Shown one piece after another: positions 63,043 through 64,000 of a DNA stretch of 64,000 bases. This DNA is from Chitinophaga filiformis. GTDB taxonomy: Bacteria > Bacteroidota > Bacteroidia > Chitinophagales > Chitinophagaceae. A model generated the notes under the pieces. The model was not told the DNA's origin. It saw only the letters and a program-made list of their open reading frames with translations, and made no database searches. The stretch's first letter is position 1; every line of letters starts with the position of its first letter. The position numbers and the translations under genes are program-made. The stretch lies in contig NZ_CP095855.1 in assembly GCF_023100805.1 (NCBI RefSeq), forward strand, positions 7,605,001 through 7,669,000, in the 5' to 3' direction.

Positions 63043-64000
63043 TTATACCACTGTAAGATGTGCGTAGGCATATGAGAATCTTGCGCTTTCAGGCACCATC
63101 ATTACAATGGTCTGTCCTTTTTTCAGCATATTATTATTCATCAGCTCTTCCAGCATGAAATAAGGAGACGCAGTACCCACGTTACCCACTTTCGTCAGGT
63201 TGGTAAACCATTTTTCCTGTGGAATAGGCACTCCCAGGCGGGTGATCTCTTCATCTATTTTAAAACGGAAGAACTCAGAAGATAGGTGTGGCAGGAAATA
63301 ATCCAGCTTATCGAGGTCGATATTATGCCGCTCTACCAGCTCTTTCCACATTTTTGCGCCGGACGGAACAATGTTCTTTCCCAGCAGGCGGGTATCCTGT
63401 TTAAAGGAGAATACGCTATGCTGCGCCCACTCTTCCGGTTTCATATCGATCCAGCCTTTGGTGGAACCGTCTTCGTTTTTGATGGAACCTGCATACATAC
63501 AGGTTTCCAGTTCATGCGCGTAAGAGGCTATTTCCACCCAGTCTACACGCAGGGAAAGACCGGTTTCATTAGGCTTATCCTGGAACAGGGCTGCACTGGC
63601 GCCATCGGAAAGCATCCAGCGGAGGAAGTCCTTTTCAAAAGCGATGATCGGATTATCTTCCAGTTGTTTCAGGTTCTCAGTTTCAGGCTGGAACTTCTCT
63701 GCCAGCATCCAGCTGGAGAATTTCTCGGAGCCGGTACTTACCGCATTGCTGGTGTTACCGCATTTGATGGACATCCAGGCATATTTAAATGCCTGCATGC
63801 CTGCTGCACAGGCGCCTGTGGCGGCTATTAACTCTACCGGCTGGCATTTCAGCAATCCATGCACCATGGCGGCATGGTTAGGCAACAGCTGATCGGGTGA
63901 AGTTGTACCACATGCCAGCAATTGCATTTTACTGATAGGGAATTTATCATCAAACAGATTGTTTACAGCCGCGGCTGTCATTTCAGCGTTCGAATGAGTC
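63043..64000 (-). CDS. Beta-ketoacyl-ACP synthase III (KAS III-like), 5' end beyond window
   Basis: About 319 codons visible; the frame runs off the right edge (THSNAE precedes the first in-window Met), so the N-terminus is missing. The nucleophilic Cys sits in ATGACAAGMQAF, a His in FLPHLSSEF and the Asn in GNVGTASPY, matching the KAS III triad. It probably starts polyene assembly from an aryl-CoA or a short acyl-CoA. It heads the visible part of the flexirubin-type cluster. Confidence 0.9.
   Translation of the reverse strand, partial: THSNAEMTAAAVNNLFDDKFPISKMQLLACGTTSPDQLLPNHAAMVHGLLKCQPVELIAATGACAAGMQAFKYAWMSIKCGNTSNAVSTGSEKFSSWMLAEKFQPETENLKQLEDNPIIAFEKDFLRWMLSDGASAALFQDKPNETGLSLRVDWVEIASYAHELETCMYAGSIKNEDGSTKGWIDMKPEEWAQHSVFSFKQDTRLLGKNIVPSGAKMWKELVERHNIDLDKLDYFLPHLSSEFFRFKIDEEITRLGVPIPQEKWFTNLTKVGNVGTASPYFMLEELMNNNMLKKGQTIVMMVPESARFSYAYAHLTVV

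Overview
The window looks like a chromosome segment of a Chitinophaga-like member of the Bacteroidota (family Chitinophagaceae). This rests on a SusC/SusD pair, glycoside hydrolases with Bacteroidota-type architectures, TAnnTTTG-type -7 promoter boxes (perfect in front of rpsT), few clear Shine-Dalgarno sites, and a flexirubin-type polyene pigment cluster at the right end. No rRNA, tRNA or CRISPR array was recognised.

Layout. 1-3000: a truncated DUF5060 glycosidase gene and two small hypothetical genes. 3000-5120: a mobile and palindrome-rich patch. It holds a complete IS3-family element (3406-4898, GAT target duplication), the end of an older related element, and three very long perfect palindromes; the IS sits inside the left arm of one of them. 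5421-9192: an Ala-rich protein with an N-terminal segment like those of contractile-injection-system cargo proteins, a small membrane protein, a diheme cytochrome c and an outer-membrane-type protein. 9624-18744: SusC/SusD, a DeoR regulator, anmK, murQ and a sodium:solute symporter, together a likely MurNAc/peptidoglycan-fragment uptake and recycling locus. 18893-26708: a GH9 plus polysaccharide-deacetylase fusion, proBA, a GH92 alpha-mannosidase and a hypothetical gene. 27466-30232: a hypothetical gene and a membrane protein/histidine kinase/response regulator operon.

30229-45416 is a hexuronate utilisation regulon. GH88 and a DUF2264 protein release unsaturated uronates. KduI and KduD convert these to 2-keto-3-deoxygluconate (KDG). 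UxaC, UxaB and UxaA bring galacturonate to KDG, and KdgK and Eda split it to pyruvate and glyceraldehyde 3-phosphate. An ExuT-like MFS carrier imports the acids. A LacI-family repressor is encoded inside, and near-identical 14-bp operators (TGCAAACGTTTGCA) lie at three promoter regions.

45596-56539 is mostly housekeeping: mnmA, an RHS-like lipoprotein, an rRNA cytosine methyltransferase, sucB (with two lipoyl domains), sucA, rpsT and an M14 peptidase. 56580-64000, all on the minus strand, is part of a flexirubin-type cluster: a degenerate ketosynthase (chain-length-factor-like), an active ketosynthase, an acyl carrier protein, an ABC exporter pair, a BtrH-like protein, a small conserved protein and a KAS III running off the window.

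The least explained structures are two copies of a ~157-bp intergenic element with inverted termini (40184-40340 and 54155-54312), each beside a 14-16-bp tandem repeat, and the family of long palindromes around the IS. I did not find a clear new defence or signalling system; these repeats, the injection-system-like protein and the MurNAc locus are the best candidates for something undescribed.
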